In this document: positions 62,929-64,000 of the stretch, in pieces
How positions within the stretch are numbered: the first letter of the stretch is position 1
How the letters are laid out: each line of letters starts with the position of its first letter
Source: Undaria pinnatifida
Lineage: Eukaryota > Sar > Phaeophyceae > Laminariales > Alariaceae
NCBI GenBank assembly: GCA_012845835.1
Contig: JABAKD010000027.1
Location: 13,748,487-13,812,486, forward strand
DNA length: 64,000 bases
Direction of reading: 5' to 3'
Translations under genes and position numbers: made by a program
The notes under the pieces: model-generated
Database searches by the model: none
What the model was told of the DNA's origin: nothing
The model's input: the letters and a program-made list of their open reading frames with translations, nothing else

Positions 62929-63525
62929 CGACGACGTCAAATTTGGGGGGGATCGAAATATTATTAGAGGAGGTCGGGGACACAGAGCGTCTAGGTCCCC
63001 CGACGCGTCTGCCTATTGAGCGGGCCCCTGTTGTTGCTCTCGCGTGCGTCCGTTTGCTCAGAGCTGCATGCATGAACACCGCGGCTTTGAGCCAGATTCT
63101 TGGGAAGTCACCGTTCTTCCAACGCAACACCACAACAGTATTATAGCTCTCTCTGGATGATCCGTGTATGTACAGAAACATGGGGATCTTCGGAGGGGAA
63201 ATACTGTTTTAGAACACGAGAGTCGAAGACGCCGCGGCTCCTCAAAACCCACTCCCACACGCTCCTCTCCGCGGCGAGGGTACGACGCCGGGGAAAGCGC
63301 CAAGAGAAAAGGAAAAAGAAGGGAATCCTAGTCGTCAGGACCAGGGAATGCCAGACGCCGAAAATCCACCGCCACACACATCGTGATCAAACCGGGCAGG
63401 GGGCGGGCGGGGCAAACGTACCTACGACAAAAGACAGGAAAAAAATCTGCACCACCCCGCCACATACCCAGCGAGGGGCGGGGGGGGGGGGGGGGGGAGG
63501 GGGGGACACTCCTTCCACGACCAAT
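62929..63525. other. Unassigned; weak coding hint
   Basis: A + frame open from inside T1 to a stop near 63146 reads IEILLEEVGDTERLGPPTRL and ACMNTAALSQILGKSPFFQR, protein-like but unrecognised. G run at 63481-63497. A 182-codon frame (63100-63648) crosses this G run and T3, so it is rejected. Confidence 0.25.
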
Positions 63526-63806
63526 GCTACGATAGGGGGGGGGGGGGTTCCCTTTTTGGGCGTTTTTTTTCACGGTGGCAGGCCTGGAGCCACTCGCGCG
63601 AGTGAGACCCCCCGTTTCTGTGTGGTCTCAAGGTTGGGTGTTCTTTAAAACTTCGCGACATGAATCCGCAATGCGCAATGGTTAGCCACGCTTCGCCAAG
63701 CTTATCCTGTGTAAAGCCTTTTCGTCAGTGAGTTCACTCGTGCGAGCGTGATCTAGCTCAAATATTCTGGTGAAAAAACGGGGGCAACCCCCCCGTTACC
63801 ATAGCC
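63526..63806 (+). mobile_element. T3 element, standalone
   Basis: Left end GCTACGATAGGGGGG, right end CCCCCCCGTTACCATAGCC. CACTCGCGCGAGTG palindrome at about 63592-63605, then GACCCCCCGTTTCTG. Partner of 56029. Confidence 0.65.
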
Positions 63807-63814
63807 TTCTTCCC

Positions 63815-63967
63815 ATGCATGGCCGTAGTCGTATGACCATAGACCCTCGCATCCCTACTATGCCGGGACGGAGCACGTCGGGCTTTCACCGACCAGGCAG
63901 ACGCATCGCACGCGCATCAAAACGCGGAGCGCCGTGGAGTGTTCGGCGAATCGCATGAAGGACTCGA
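63815..63967 (+). repeat. R2 RNA-like dispersed repeat
   Basis: ATGGCCGTAGTCGTATGACC, CCTCGCATCCCTACTATGCC, GGGACGGAGCACGTCGGGCT, TTCACCGACCAGGCAGACGC, GTGTTCGGCGAATCGCATGA. It starts ~10 bases after the T3 end. Confidence 0.6.
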
Positions 63968-64000
63968 CCTGATTCTCACTACGAAAATACTTACTGTCCC

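Noticed and set aside
63100..63648. 182-codon plus frame
   Set aside because: It crosses a long G run and the left half of a T3 element.
1..64000. Bacterial operon, phage or CRISPR interpretation
   Set aside because: No closely packed gene runs, ribosome-binding-site-led starts, or repeat-spacer arrays with unique spacers; tandem arrays here have diverged contiguous units.

Overview
This looks like nuclear DNA of a eukaryote with low gene density. I see no operons, ribosome-binding-site-led gene runs, rRNA genes or intact canonical tRNA genes, and almost none of the open frames behave like genes. The window is dominated by small dispersed repeats, nested transposon-like elements, minisatellites, G/C and A/T homopolymers and degenerate CCCTAA-type telomere-like tracts. 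A photosynthetic stramenopile such as a brown alga would fit, but that is a low-confidence impression, not a demonstrated assignment.

Repeat families I could define by comparing the window with itself (names are mine): T1, ~280-320 bp, ends like GCTACGATAGAGGTGCACC, about 15 copies; T2, ~270-330 bp, ends CTACGRTAGCCCC, 6 copies; T3, ~280-320 bp, ends CTACGRTAGGGGG, 2 copies; M90, ~90 bp, TTAA at both ends, 7 copies; M108, two ~108-bp copies with ~25-bp inverted ends; S1, a tRNA-derived SINE with A box, B box and A-rich tail, 5 copies; D1, a dispersed element whose conserved end carries an ATG and about 18 codons reading MSFDEIFDLTAGVYFYFYN, 12 copies; R1-R8, shorter families of unknown origin.

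Layout. 1-4 kb: one plausible first exon with a mitochondrial-type presequence, then M90 and T1. 4-9 kb: degenerate GTACT-rich repeats and D1/R1 copies. 9.2-10.95 kb: a ~108-bp satellite that appears to be an amplified arm of T1. 11-18 kb: minisatellites and telomere-like tracts. 18-22.5 kb: mostly unexplained, with D1, R1 and R5 copies. 22.5-27.7 kb: direct duplications, then an AT-rich island with fragmentary open frames and two diverged copies of the D1 coding start. 28-64 kb: a dense patchwork of T1, T2, T3, M90, S1, D1 and R families, often nested (T2 in S1, T3 in T1, M90 in T1).

The most interesting signals are the recurring exon-like block of D1, the T1-derived satellite, repeated M90 insertion at one TTAA inside T1, the shared terminal core of T1/T2/T3, and an element with perfect 44-bp inverted ends at 60.1-60.5 kb. 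Boundaries are by eye and usually good to 5-20 bp. Families are defined only within this window.
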